From Streptomyces sp. NBC_01262 (GTDB lineage: Bacteria > Actinomycetota > Actinomycetes > Streptomycetales > Streptomycetaceae), in contig NZ_CP108462.1 in assembly GCF_036226365.1 (NCBI RefSeq), positions 1,736,001 through 1,800,000 of the forward strand: a stretch of DNA of 64,000 nt. The letters are read 5' to 3'. Shown here piece after piece: positions 27,250 to 37,154 of the stretch. The notes under the pieces were generated by a model. It did no database searches, was not told the DNA's origin, and was given only the letters and a program-made list of their open reading frames with translations. The translations under genes were made by a program, and so were the position numbers. How positions within the stretch are numbered: position 1 is the first letter of the stretch; the number at the start of each line of letters is the position of its first letter.

Positions 27250-28635
27250 GTGTTCTTCGCCCAGCACTACCTCGACTGCCTCTCCCAGGCGTCCTACCTG
27301 ATCGCCGACGAGTCCACCGGCAAGGCCGTCGTCGTCGACCCCCGCCGGGACGTCTCGGAGTACCTCGCCGACGCCGAGGCCCACGGCTTCACCATCGAGG
27401 CCGTCATCAACACCCACTTCCACGCCGACTTCCTCGCCGGCCACCTCGAACTCGCCGCCCGCACCGGCGCCTGGATCGGCTACGGGCACCGCGCCGAGAC
27501 GGAGTACCCGATCCGCAAGCTCACCGACGGCGAGCGCGTCAGCCTCGGCGACGTCACCCTGGAGATCCTGGAAACCCCCGGCCACACCCCGGAGTCCATC
27601 AGCGTCCTGGTCTACGAACACGCGGCCGACGACGTCCCGTACGGCGTCCTGACCGGCGACGCGCTGTTCATCGGCGACGTCGGCCGCCCCGACCTGCTGG
27701 CCTCCCTCGGTGTCACCGCCGACGAACTCGGCCACATGCTCTACGACAGCATCCAGCACAAGCTCATGGCCCTGCCCGACCCGGTCCGCGTCTTCCCCGC
27801 CCACGGTGCGGGATCCGCCTGCGGCAAGAACCTCTCCACCGAGCGCCAGTCGACCATCGGACAGCAGCGCGCCACCAACTACGCCTGCGCGCCCATGAGC
27901 GAGCAGGAGTTCGTCGCCCTCGTCACCGCCGGACAGCCGTCCGCGCCCGGCTACTTCGTCTACGACGCCATCCTCAACCGCAAGGAACACGGCCTGTTCG
28001 ACGCGGGAGTCACCCAACAGCCGCTGTCCACAGCCGAGTTCCTCGACCGACGGACCGAGGGCGCGCTGGTCCTGGACGCCCGCGACCCGCAGGAATTCGC
28101 CGCCGGCCATCTGCGCGGCTCCGTGAACGTGCCCGCCGACGGTCGGTTCGCCGAGCAGGCCGGAACGGTCGTCGCCCCCGACCAGGAGGTCGTCGTCATC
28201 GCACCGCAGGACCGCGAGGAGGAGATCGTCACCCGGCTCGCCCGGATCGGCTTCGACCGAGTCAGCGGCTACCTGCGCGAGCCCGAGGGCGCCTTCCCGG
28301 CCATGGCCGACGAGATGTGGCAGGCAAGCCGCCTGACCGCCCATCAGCTCCGCCGGGCGCTCGACGGCGAGCGGCCCCCGCTCGTCCTCGACGTCCGCAA
28401 CACCGCCGAACGCGAGGAGGGATTCATCGAGGGGTCCGCGCACATCCCGCTCGCCGAACTGCCCCGCCGCCTCGACGAGATTCCCGCCGGCCGGCCCCTG
28501 GTCGTGCACTGTGCGGGCGGCCACCGCTCCTCCATCGCTGCCAGCCTGCTCCGCCGCAACGGCCACGACGACGTCTCCGACCTCCTCGGCGGTTACGGCG
28601 CCTGGCTGACCGAGCCCGCCCCGGCCCGCACCTGA
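27250..28635 (+). CDS. cstB: CstB-like persulfide dioxygenase-rhodanese fusion
   Basis: A 461-aa fusion of a metallo-beta-lactamase (ETHE1-type) persulfide dioxygenase with two rhodanese domains, the layout of staphylococcal CstB. The dioxygenase part has NTHFHADFLAGH (His56, His58, Asp60), ETPGHTPES, LTGDALFIGDVGRPDL and FPAHGAGSACGKN with Cys191, the position of a functional cysteine in CstB. The middle rhodanese (about 262-350) has lost its active-site cysteine (VVVIAPQDREEE). The last one (about 363-455) keeps Cys421 in VVHCAGGHRSS. It oxidises persulfides to sulfite or thiosulfate. GTG 27250 follows CGGAGG. Operator c lies just upstream. Confidence 0.93.
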   Translation: MFFAQHYLDCLSQASYLIADESTGKAVVVDPRRDVSEYLADAEAHGFTIEAVINTHFHADFLAGHLELAARTGAWIGYGHRAETEYPIRKLTDGERVSLGDVTLEILETPGHTPESISVLVYEHAADDVPYGVLTGDALFIGDVGRPDLLASLGVTADELGHMLYDSIQHKLMALPDPVRVFPAHGAGSACGKNLSTERQSTIGQQRATNYACAPMSEQEFVALVTAGQPSAPGYFVYDAILNRKEHGLFDAGVTQQPLSTAEFLDRRTEGALVLDARDPQEFAAGHLRGSVNVPADGRFAEQAGTVVAPDQEVVVIAPQDREEEIVTRLARIGFDRVSGYLREPEGAFPAMADEMWQASRLTAHQLRRALDGERPPLVLDVRNTAEREEGFIEGSAHIPLAELPRRLDEIPAGRPLVVHCAGGHRSSIAASLLRRNGHDDVSDLLGGYGAWLTEPAPART

Positions 28636-28646
28636 AAACCCTCCCT

Positions 28647-28686
28647 CCGGGCGGTGGCGGCCACCTCCACGGCCACCACCGCCCGG
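28647..28686 (+). terminator. Hairpin between cstB and the next rhodanese gene
   Basis: CCGGGCGGTGGCGGCC and GGCCACCACCGCCCGG pair with one mismatch around an 8-nt loop. It lies in the 121-bp gap after cstB and may end or reduce readthrough into the next genes. Confidence 0.6.
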
Positions 28687-28756
28687 CGCCGCACACCCCT
28701 CTCATTCCTCAAGTCCCCCGTTCCGGCGGCTTCGTCCGCCGCGTGAAGGAGATCCC

Positions 28757-29350
28757 GTGACCGCCGACGCCACCAGCCCCCGCCCCACCCCGCGGCTCGA
28801 CCCGGCCGCCCTGCACGAGATCACCGAGAGCGGAGCCAGTCCCCGGCTCCTTGACGTACGTACCCCCGGTGAGTTCCGGACCGCCCACATACCCGGCTCC
28901 TACAACGTCCCCCTCGACACCCTGCGGGAACACCGAGCCGAACTCCTGCACCACCTGGACGAGGACGTCGTCCTGATCTGCCGCTCCGGCGGACGCGCCG
29001 CCCAGGCCGAACAGGCCCTGGCCGAGGCCGGGTTACCCAACCTGCGCATCCTCGACGGCGGCATGATCGCCTGGGAGAGCTCCGGCGGCCAGGTCAACCA
29101 CGGACCCGCCCGCTGGGACCTGGAACGCCAGGTGCGGCTGGTCGCGGGAGGCATCGTCCTGCTGTCCGGGCTGGCGGCCCTCCTCGTGCCCGGCCTCTAC
29201 CTCATCGGCACCACGGTCGGCGCCGGGCTGACCGTCGCCGCGCTCACCAACACCTGCGCCATGGGCATGCTGCTGTCCAAGCTCCCCTACAACCGCGGCC
29301 CCCGCACCGACCTGCAGTCCGTCATCAGCGCGCTGGGGGCCCACTCATGA
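28757..29350 (+). CDS. Membrane-bound rhodanese with DUF2892 (YgaP-like)
   Basis: A 197-aa protein joining an N-terminal rhodanese (LLDVRTPGEFRTAHIPGSYNVPLD, active-site loop ICRSGGRAAQAEQ with Cys75) to a C-terminal DUF2892 membrane domain of two helices (LVAGGIVLLSGLAALLVPGLYLIGT and a second containing NTCAMGMLLSKLPYN). This matches the YgaP family, membrane-tethered sulfurtransferases. GTG 28757 follows AAGGAGA. Its stop overlaps the start of the TSUP exporter (ATGA), suggesting that persulfide sulfur is handled at the exporter. Confidence 0.92.
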   Translation: MTADATSPRPTPRLDPAALHEITESGASPRLLDVRTPGEFRTAHIPGSYNVPLDTLREHRAELLHHLDEDVVLICRSGGRAAQAEQALAEAGLPNLRILDGGMIAWESSGGQVNHGPARWDLERQVRLVAGGIVLLSGLAALLVPGLYLIGTTVGAGLTVAALTNTCAMGMLLSKLPYNRGPRTDLQSVISALGAHS

Positions 29351-30231
29351 TCACCGTCGTCATCGCCGCGTCCCTGCTGATCGGCGTCAGCCTCGGCATC
29401 CTGGGCGGCGGCGGATCCATCCTCACCGTGCCCATCCTGGTCTACCTGGCCGGAATGGAGGCCAAGCAGGCCATCGCCACCTCGCTGTTCGTCGTCGGCG
29501 TCACCAGTGCGGCCGGAGTCGTCTCCCACGCCAGAGCCGGACGCGTCCGGTGGCGCACCGGGCTGCTGTTCGGCCTGGCCGGCATGACCGGAGCGTACGG
29601 CGGAGGGCGAATGGCCGAGTTCATCCCCGGCAACGTCCTGCTCATCGCCTTCGGCGCGATGATGGTCGTGACGGCGATCGCCATGATCCGCGGCCGCAAA
29701 CAGGCACCCAAGAAGGTCCACCACGAACTCCCCGTCGCGCACGTCCTGCTGGACGGGATCGTGGTGGGTCTGGTCACCGGGCTGGTGGGCGCGGGCGGAG
29801 GCTTTCTCGTCGTGCCCGCCCTCGCGCTGCTCGGCGGGCTCCCGATGAGCGTCGCTGTCGGCACCTCGCTCCTGGTCATCTCCATGAAGTCCTTCGCCGG
29901 CCTGGCCGGCTACCTCTCCAGCGTCCACATCGACTGGGGGCTCGCCGGGATCGTCACCATCGCCGCCGTCGTCGGCGGACTCGTCGGCGGCCGTCTCGCG
30001 GGACGCATCCCGCAGGACGCCCTCCGCAAGTCCTTCGGCTGGTTCGTGGTCACCATGGGCGTCTTCGTCCTCGGCCAGCAGATCAGCCCCGAGATCCGCA
30101 GTACCGTGCTGACGCACCCGGCCACCTGGGCCCTCGCGGCGACCACCACGGCGCTCCTGCTCGGCCGGTACCTCCGCGGCCGCTCCCGGCGGACGCCCGA
30201 CCCGGCAGCGAGTGTGTCCACCAGGCCGTAG
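29347..30231 (+). CDS. TSUP-family (TauE/SafE) sulfite/sulfur exporter
   Basis: A 294-aa permease of the TSUP family with eight or so membrane helices. Both repeat signatures are visible: SLGILGGGGSILTVPILVYLAGMEAKQAIATSL and [34 protein letters not shown]. It probably exports sulfite or another oxidised sulfur compound made by the CstB-like enzyme. It is translationally coupled to the YgaP-like rhodanese and lies 60 bp before a CstR-type regulator gene. Confidence 0.9.
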   Translation: MITVVIAASLLIGVSLGILGGGGSILTVPILVYLAGMEAKQAIATSLFVVGVTSAAGVVSHARAGRVRWRTGLLFGLAGMTGAYGGGRMAEFIPGNVLLIAFGAMMVVTAIAMIRGRKQAPKKVHHELPVAHVLLDGIVVGLVTGLVGAGGGFLVVPALALLGGLPMSVAVGTSLLVISMKSFAGLAGYLSSVHIDWGLAGIVTIAAVVGGLVGGRLAGRIPQDALRKSFGWFVVTMGVFVLGQQISPEIRSTVLTHPATWALAATTTALLLGRYLRGRSRRTPDPAASVSTRP

Positions 30232-30561
<330 letters not shown>

Positions 30562-30765
30562 ACCGGGCATTCAGACTCGTACACGCTGGACCACGGTGCA
30601 TGGCCGCCGCCCGGACGCCCGCGGGCCGGCGGCGCGGGTGGGACCTGATGGCCCTCTCAGTGGCCCGCCTGGCCCTGTTGCCGGGGTCCCGTGGCAGCGA
30701 GTGTGAGTATGCCGACGTGGATTCCGTTCGGCGGTGAAGGATCCCGCGCCGCTGGGGAGGGCCAC

Positions 30766-32013
30766 ATGACGCGCAGCATCCACAGCGCCCACGCCGCCGT
30801 CCCCCGGGGCGATCCAGCCGACGAGACGCGGGAACGCGAGGTCTCCAGACGCGGACTGCTCAAGGGAACGGGCATGGGCGTGCTCACGATCGCGGTGGCC
30901 GGCACAGGGGCCGTCTCCTACCGTGCGTACGACAACCGACTGCTCGGCCCGACTGACGGGACGGCCTTCGACGCCTGGCGGAACTGGCGCGACGAACCCG
31001 GCACGCGCGGCATGGTGGCCGCGGCGGTACTCGCCGCCAGCCCGCACAACACCCAGCCTTGGATCTTCCGGATCGGCGACACCAGGATCGACCTGCTGGC
31101 CGACCCGGCGCGGCGGATGGCCGCCACCGATCCGTACGGCCGCGAAATGCGGGTGGGTCTGGGCTGCGCCCTGGAGAACCTCGTTCTGGCCGCCCGGGCC
31201 CGCGGATACGAGCCCCGGGTCGACCTGCTGCCCGATGCGCCCGAACCGAGGCTGGTCGCCCGGGTCGGGCTGGCCGCCGGCCAGGTCCGGCACTCCGCAC
31301 TGCACGACGCGATCGGCGAGCGCCACACCAACCGCGGCCCGTACGCCAGGAAGCCCCTGCCGAACGGCTTCCTCGCCGAACTGGCCGCCCTCGCCGACGA
31401 CTCAGGGCCCGTCACACCGGTCTGGCTCACCACCAGCCGGGCCAGGCGGGAGATGGGTGTGCTGATGGTCGACGCCGCACGAGCGGTAACCGCGGACGAA
31501 GCTCAGTCCAAGGACGGCTTCCGGTGGTTTCGCGGGGACGCGGACGCGATCGAGCACCACCGGGACGGCCTGACCCTCGACGGCCAGGGCCTGAACTCCG
31601 TGACGACCGCCGTCGCCAAACTACTGCCCGCGACCTCCCGCGCGTCCGGCGACACGTTCTGGGTGAACCAGACGCGCACGGTGCACACCAGAACGGCCGC
31701 CGCCTACGGCGTACTCCTGGTGACCGACCCACGCGACCCGGCACAGCAACTCGCCGGCGGGCGGCTGCTGCAGCGGATCCACCTCGCCGTCACCTCGCGC
31801 GGGCTGGCGCTGCAGCACATGAACCAGATCACCGAGCGCATCGACCGCGACCTCGGTCTGGGCCGGCAGCCGGAGTTCGGCCCGCGCCTGGCCGCACTCG
31901 TCGAGCCTGCCGCAGGCTCCGGCCGGCAGGCGTTGGTCGCGTTCCGGCTCGGCCGTCCCACCCGCTCCGGGCGGCTGTCGCCGCGCCATCCGGCGTCCGA
32001 GGTGATCTCGTGA
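30766..32013 (+). CDS. Exported Acg-like nitroreductase-family protein
   Basis: A 415-aa flavoprotein-like protein of the Acg (Rv2032-like) branch of the nitroreductase family, in which two nitroreductase repeats form one chain. A twin-arginine signal (VSRRGLLKGTGMGVLTIAVAGTG) indicates export by Tat. Family segments are AASPHNTQPWIFRIGDTRIDLLADPARRMAATDPYGREMRVGLGCALENL and DAIGERHTNRGPYARKPLP. Mycobacterial Acg proteins are thought to store FMN rather than reduce nitro groups. ATG 30766 follows GGGGAGG. It begins a three-gene set with coupled downstream genes. Confidence 0.85.
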   Translation: MTRSIHSAHAAVPRGDPADETREREVSRRGLLKGTGMGVLTIAVAGTGAVSYRAYDNRLLGPTDGTAFDAWRNWRDEPGTRGMVAAAVLAASPHNTQPWIFRIGDTRIDLLADPARRMAATDPYGREMRVGLGCALENLVLAARARGYEPRVDLLPDAPEPRLVARVGLAAGQVRHSALHDAIGERHTNRGPYARKPLPNGFLAELAALADDSGPVTPVWLTTSRARREMGVLMVDAARAVTADEAQSKDGFRWFRGDADAIEHHRDGLTLDGQGLNSVTTAVAKLLPATSRASGDTFWVNQTRTVHTRTAAAYGVLLVTDPRDPAQQLAGGRLLQRIHLAVTSRGLALQHMNQITERIDRDLGLGRQPEFGPRLAALVEPAAGSGRQALVAFRLGRPTRSGRLSPRHPASEVIS

Positions 32014-32696
32014 GCGCGCGGTCGGAGCGGTACGCGGCCTGGTCGGGGCTGCTCGGCGGCGCGCTCGGCGCGGTAGCCGGCATCGTCCAGGCGGCCGTCG
32101 GCACACAGTTGGGCGCCTGGGCCGGGAGCAAGGCCGATCCGGTGCCGCTGGGCCTGCTGACCATCGGCCTGTCCGGCCTCGCCCTCACCGCGGTTCTGGT
32201 TCGGCTGCGGGCGGTCCGGGCGCCGGGCGGCGGGGTCCGGGCCACGGTCGCGGGCGCCGAACTGGTGGCGGGCCTGGTGGGTTTCTCCACCGTCGGGCGG
32301 CTGTGGTGGCTGCCCGGCGCGTTGCTGCTGGCCGCTGCTGCCGGTGAGATCAGCGCCTCACCGGTCGGCGTGGCCCGTGCCGTACGCCATGTCTGGCCGG
32401 CCATCCTCACCGGTATCCTCGGGGTCGACCTGATGCTCGTCGCCTCGACCGCCGACCGACCGCTCCTGCTGGGGCTGGGACTCTTCGGCGGGCTCGCCGT
32501 GGCAGCCGCGCCTTGGATCGCGGTCCGCTCCGTGCCCTTCGCGGCCACAGCACTGCTGCTCGGCGCCCTGCCCTTCGCCGCGCTCACCTGGTGGACCGTC
32601 GTCACCCCGCTCACCGCCGCCCTGGCTCTCGCCGCCGGTGCGGTGGCGATCCGCCGCCGGTACCAACCCGTCACCGTCGGCCGAGCCGGCCGATGA
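32010..32696 (+). CDS. Hypothetical multi-pass membrane protein
   Basis: A 228-aa hydrophobic protein with six or seven membrane segments (for example LLGGALGAVAGIVQAAVG, GLLTIGLSGLALTAVLV, LPGALLLAAAAGEI, LLGLGLFGGLAVAAAPWIAV). Its GTG overlaps the stop codon of the Acg-like gene and its stop overlaps the next start, so it is the middle member of a coupled operon. I recognise no family. Confidence 0.7.
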   Translation: MSARSERYAAWSGLLGGALGAVAGIVQAAVGTQLGAWAGSKADPVPLGLLTIGLSGLALTAVLVRLRAVRAPGGGVRATVAGAELVAGLVGFSTVGRLWWLPGALLLAAAAGEISASPVGVARAVRHVWPAILTGILGVDLMLVASTADRPLLLGLGLFGGLAVAAAPWIAVRSVPFAATALLLGALPFAALTWWTVVTPLTAALALAAGAVAIRRRYQPVTVGRAGR

Positions 32697-33562
32697 GCGG
32701 CGCACGCGCCGGAGCGGGCCGGGACGACCTTACGGGCCGCGCGCCTGGGCCGAAAGACCGCCTGTATGCCACATTGAGGGACGAGGTCGCCGCCGCCGGC
32801 CTGCGATCCGGACAACACCCCGCAGCAGTGGTGACCGATGCCGACCTGGCCGGACTGCCGAACGTCGTGCAACGCTACCTGCGGTTCATGGGCGTCGTCG
32901 GCAGGCCCCGCGACTGGTCGTTCCGAGCCCGCTTCGTCGGCCGCTTCCGCCGGCGACCCGACGCCGGCTGGGCGGCCGCGGAGGCATGGCAGTACAACTC
33001 CGCCGTCGAGATCGCCCGCATTTTCTGCCTGAGAATCCGCTTCGCGCACCTGGTGCCGGTACTCGGCCGCGACACCTACGCCCACGGCCACGGACGGCTG
33101 CTCGTCAAACTTATGGGCCGCGTCACCGTCGCGGACGGCAGCGGCGAGGAGTTCGACATCAGCGAACTCATCACCTATCTCAACGACGCCGTCCTGCTCG
33201 CACCGTCAATGCTCCTGGGCCCGGCCGCATCGTGGGCGCAGGTCGATGACCACTCGTTCGACGTCACCCTCACCGATGGCGCGCATGCCGTGACCGCACG
33301 GGTGTTCCTCGATCAGCGTGGCGCGCCCATCGACTTCCACGCGGACCGCTACGCCAATCTGCCGAGCGGACTGGCGCTGGCTCGCTGGAGGACGCCGGTG
33401 ACGAACTGGGACATCGTCCCGGGGCGGCGGCCGCTTCCCGGACCGGCCACCGCCGTCTACGACCTGCCCGACGGGCCGTTCCCCTACATCGAGGGCCGGT
33501 TCGTGCCCGGCAGCCTGGCCTACAACATCGCACCCGGCCGGCGAGAGTGTCCGAGCCGGTGA
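32693..33562 (+). CDS. DUF6544-like protein
   Basis: A 289-aa soluble-looking protein with the arrangement of the DUF6544 group: LPNVVQRYLRFMGVVGRPRDWSFRARFVGRFRR, YNSAVEIARIFCLRIRFAHLVPVLGRDTY, GRVTVADGSGEEFDISELITYLNDAVLLAPSMLLG and VTARVFLDQRGAPIDFHADRY. No catalytic motif is evident and its function is unknown. ATG 32693 overlaps the stop of the membrane protein (ATGA), closing a three-gene operon inside the sulfur island. Confidence 0.7.
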   Translation: MSGARAGAGRDDLTGRAPGPKDRLYATLRDEVAAAGLRSGQHPAAVVTDADLAGLPNVVQRYLRFMGVVGRPRDWSFRARFVGRFRRRPDAGWAAAEAWQYNSAVEIARIFCLRIRFAHLVPVLGRDTYAHGHGRLLVKLMGRVTVADGSGEEFDISELITYLNDAVLLAPSMLLGPAASWAQVDDHSFDVTLTDGAHAVTARVFLDQRGAPIDFHADRYANLPSGLALARWRTPVTNWDIVPGRRPLPGPATAVYDLPDGPFPYIEGRFVPGSLAYNIAPGRRECPSR

Positions 33563-33785
33563 TGACCGCAGCACCGGTGTGCAGAATGCACCCGGATTGC
33601 CAGGCCATGGCGGTCTGCTCGCGTCGTTGGAGGGCAGGTGTGTGGTAGCCGCGGGTGCCATCCGCCGCACCAGGTGCGGCGTTCGAAGCACTCGAGACCC
33701 CAGCCGTGTTCGAGTGCGTGACGGCCACCATCAATCCGCCTGCGCATCATGGCCGGCCACCGATACAGACCGAACGCTCAGTAGC

Positions 33786-34535
33786 TCACCAGAGCGCGTC
33801 GGCGAGCATGAAGACCGCGACGGCCAGCAACAGTACGGCGAAGATGCGTTGCAGGCGCCGGGCGGGTACCTTGGCGGCGATGCGCTTGCCCTCCCAGGCC
33901 CCGATGATCGCCGCTCCGAGGAAGGGGCCGACGAGCACCCAGTCCAATACTCCGGCCGAGGGCAGCCGGGCCGCCAGCGCGGCCAGCGCGTTCACAGCGA
34001 TAACCAGCAGGCTGGTGCCGACCGCCTGCGGCATGGCGAAGCCGAGCACGGTGACCAGGGCCGGGACGGCGAGGAAGCCACCCCCGACACCGAGCAGCCC
34101 GGTCACCCCGCCCAGCCCCGCTCCCGCAAGGGCCGCCCGGCCGGGCCGCACCGTGTGACCGTCTCCCGCCTCGGGGGCGCCCCCTCGCAGCATCCGCCAG
34201 GCAGCTGCCCCCGCGAGCAGGGAGAAAGCCACGGTCAGCAGGGTCTGCGGCAGCCGGTGCGACACCGCTCCGACGGCGATCGCCAGCGGCACGCCCGCAG
34301 CGGCGAACGCGGTCCCAGGGAACCAACGGACGTTTCCGGCACGGGCGTGGGCCAGCAGGCCGGTGACCGAGGTCGCGGCCACGATCAGCAGGGACGCCGT
34401 GGCCGCCTGCGTCGGCGCCATGCCCAGCAGATAGATCAGGGCGGGGACGGCGAGGACGCTGCCGCCCCCGCCCAGCACGCCGAGGGACAGGCCGACGATC
34501 GCACCGGCGATCAGCGCCAGTATGAGCGCGGTCAC
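33786..34535 (-). CDS. Second TSUP-family sulfur exporter
   Basis: A 249-aa TSUP permease. Repeat signatures are [36 protein letters not shown] and [33 protein letters not shown]. Its GTG (34535) overlaps the stop codon of the rhodanese gene upstream by four bases (GTGA), the same rhodanese-TSUP coupling as at 28.8-30.2 kb but with a shorter, soluble rhodanese. Confidence 0.9.
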   Translation of the reverse strand: MTALILALIAGAIVGLSLGVLGGGGSVLAVPALIYLLGMAPTQAATASLLIVAATSVTGLLAHARAGNVRWFPGTAFAAAGVPLAIAVGAVSHRLPQTLLTVAFSLLAGAAAWRMLRGGAPEAGDGHTVRPGRAALAGAGLGGVTGLLGVGGGFLAVPALVTVLGFAMPQAVGTSLLVIAVNALAALAARLPSAGVLDWVLVGPFLGAAIIGAWEGKRIAAKVPARRLQRIFAVLLLAVAVFMLADALW

Positions 34536-34888
34536 GCGGACCGCCCCCGGGCCCGGCGGCCTGTGACCGGCAGGCCCGCCCGCCCCCAGGCGGTCATGCC
34601 GCCCCTGACGTCCACCACGTCCACGCCCCGGGCCGCCAGCAGTCGGGCCGCCTGCCGGGACCGATGCCCGGACCGGCACACCGTCACCACGGGCCGTCCG
34701 GCCGCGGAGCCCGGTAGTTGCGCGCCTGCCATCAGCCGCGACAGCGGCAGATGGACCGCCTCCGGCGCGTGCCCCGCGTTCCATTCCACGCGCTCGCGCA
34801 CGTCCACCAGCACTGCGGCCCCGGCCTGAACGCGGCTGCGGGCCTCGCCCGGGGCTATTCGCCCCGTCCGACGACGGAAGAACAGCAT
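34532..34888 (-). CDS. Rhodanese coupled to the TSUP exporter
   Basis: A 118-aa rhodanese: VLVDVRERVEWNAGHAPEAVHLPLSRL, active-site loop TVCRSGHRSRQA with Cys71, and VVDVRGGMTAWGRAGLPV. The N-terminal residues (MLFFRRRTGR) are basic and could touch the membrane. ATG 34888 follows GAAGGAGAGG. Operators d and e lie about 205 and 240 bp upstream on this strand. Confidence 0.9.
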   Translation of the reverse strand: MLFFRRRTGRIAPGEARSRVQAGAAVLVDVRERVEWNAGHAPEAVHLPLSRLMAGAQLPGSAAGRPVVTVCRSGHRSRQAARLLAARGVDVVDVRGGMTAWGRAGLPVTGRRARGRSA

Positions 34889-35092
34889 GACGGTCCTCTC
34901 CTTCAGGTATTTGATCGCGCACGAGGTTCGCGTCCTCCGGGGAGCGCACGACGGTCACTCACCGTCGGCCGGACCACACGGGCCCTGCCCCGCTCACGGC
35001 TCCAGCCGGGTCGCCTGTCGCGACGGACCGGTGACTAGGAGGAAGGCGGGACTCGGCCCGGCAGTTCCCCGGCCTCACCCCCTACGCGCAGA

Positions 35093-35108
35093 ATACCCCC
35101 AGGGGTAT
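35093..35108. promoter_or_regulatory. CstR/CsoR-type operator d
   Basis: ATACCCCCAGGGGTAT, extended to AATACCC...GGGTATT. Located in the divergent control region. Confidence 0.8.
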
Positions 35109-35127
35109 TTACTGCAGCCTACACCAG

Positions 35128-35143
35128 ATACCCACCCGGGTAT
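35128..35143. promoter_or_regulatory. CstR/CsoR-type operator e
   Basis: ATACCCACCCGGGTAT, 35 bp from operator d, with intact arms but weaker symmetry in the spacer. Confidence 0.7.
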
Positions 35144-35157
35144 AACCAGCCAGCGCG

Positions 35158-35229
35158 CATCCCCTGATCGCACCCAGCCGTCCACATACCCCACATCCCC
35201 TGATCGCACCCAGCCGTCCACATACCCCA
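35158..35229 (+). repeat. 36-bp tandem direct duplication
   Basis: Two exact, adjacent 36-bp copies (35158-35193 and 35194-35229), each starting CATCCCCTGATCG and ending CACATACCCCA. The second copy ends with the left arm of operator f, so the duplication left an extra half-site (ATACCCCA) in the first copy. Confidence 0.9.
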
Positions 35230-35237
35230 TGGGGTAT
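35222..35237. promoter_or_regulatory. CstR/CsoR-type operator f
   Basis: ATACCCCATGGGGTAT, a perfect 16-bp palindrome, only 9 bp before the ATG of the three-helix-bundle gene. Bound repressor would cover the ribosome-binding region of the template as well as the promoter. Confidence 0.82.
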
Positions 35238-35246
35238 CATGGGTGC

Positions 35247-35569
35247 ATGGCGGAAACCCCGTACGGCATCAAGCAGTTGAGCCTCCTGGTTCGACAGAGC
35301 GCGGCCACCGAACGGGACCGGCACTGCCTTGACACCCGGTCGACCACAGGGCCGACACCCGCTGCCGAGCGACGCGGCCGCGAAGACGTGCAGGGCCGAT
35401 TGGCCCGCGATTTTCCGGACACTCCGCCCGCGGCGCTGGCCGCGGCGACGGCAGAGGCATTCGATTTCTTCTCCTCAGCCCGGATCCGTCACTACGTGCC
35501 GGTACTGGCGTTCAAACGCGCCTCCCGAAGGCTGGCCCAACACCCCCCGGAGCCCGAAGCGGGAGACGG

Positions 35570-35573
<4 letters not shown>
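35247..35573 (+). CDS. Three-helix-bundle dimerisation-domain protein
   Basis: A 108-aa small protein. The central part (VQGRLARDFPDTPPAALAAATAEAFDFFSSARIRHYVPVLAFKRASRRLA) matches the three-helix-bundle dimerisation domain common in small streptomycete proteins of unknown role. The N-terminal region is variable. ATG 35247 was chosen because operator f lies directly upstream; its ribosome site is weak. The stop codon overlaps the next gene (GTGA). It is probably a small regulator or scaffold within the sulfur regulon. Confidence 0.65.
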
Positions 35574-36689
<1,116 letters not shown>

Positions 36690-36711
36690 GACCAAGTCAA
36701 CGGCGTGGAGT

Positions 36712-36744
36712 GCCCGCCGCTTCCCGGGACGCGGGGCGGCGGGC
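36712..36744 (+). terminator. Hairpin after cstR
   Basis: GCCCGCCGC and GCGGCGGGC form a perfect 9-bp stem around a 15-nt loop, 23 bp past the cstR stop. Confidence 0.5.
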
Positions 36745-36791
36745 GCCCCGCGCTTCCGGGAACATTCCGAGCCTGCGTTACGCTGCCCCTA

Positions 36792-36807
36792 ATACCCCGG
36801 TGGGTAT
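36792..36807. promoter_or_regulatory. CstR/CsoR-type operator h
   Basis: ATACCCCGGTGGGTAT, 21 bp before the start of the small hypothetical gene at 36829. Confidence 0.78.
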
Positions 36808-36828
36808 CCAGGGAAGGGTGTGGGCAGG

Positions 36829-37134
36829 ATGGCGGAGTCAGGGCACATGCGGCTTGGTCCGGTCGGTGAGGCGCCGCTGGTAACCTCCTGCGGCCGGCGG
36901 ATCGAGGTGAAGTTCCTGCGGCTGGCCGCCGCCACGGACCGGCCGATCAGCCGGGTCGCGCTCGATGTGGGCCCCGTCCGGAGCGGCGAACCGGGAACCT
37001 GGGCCTCGCTGACCGCGAACGAGGCACGCAACCTCGCCGACCGGCTCATATCCCAAGCGTGCGTCGCCGAGACCATCGAGTCCGCCGGGGTCGACGATCC
37101 TGCGTCCACGCCGCCCCGTGCTCCCTCTGCCTGA
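36829..37134 (+). CDS. Small hypothetical protein of the sulfur regulon
   Basis: A 101-aa soluble protein with no family I recognise. It contains LVTSCGRRIEVKFLRLAAATDRPISRVALDVGP, then LTANEARNLADRLISQACVAETIES, with two cysteines (SCG and QAC). A beta-rich first half and one helix are likely. ATG 36829 follows AAGGG; GTG 36820 is an alternative. It has its own operator (h), so it is a separate member of the CstR regulon. Its 3' end faces the convergent PIG-L gene. Confidence 0.6.
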   Translation: MAESGHMRLGPVGEAPLVTSCGRRIEVKFLRLAAATDRPISRVALDVGPVRSGEPGTWASLTANEARNLADRLISQACVAETIESAGVDDPASTPPRAPSA

Positions 37135-37154
37135 CAACGAGCCGTTCCCCGAGG

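Larger units (their letters stand above)
34889..35246. other. Divergent control region with three operators and a tandem duplication
   Basis: A 358-bp non-coding stretch between the leftward rhodanese-TSUP pair and the rightward three-helix-bundle gene. It contains operators d, e and f and an exact 36-bp tandem duplication. It is the densest operator cluster in the window. Confidence 0.7.

Noticed and set aside
35158..35229. Possible CRISPR repeats
   Set aside because: Only two copies, directly adjacent with no spacer, inside an operator cluster, and no cas genes.
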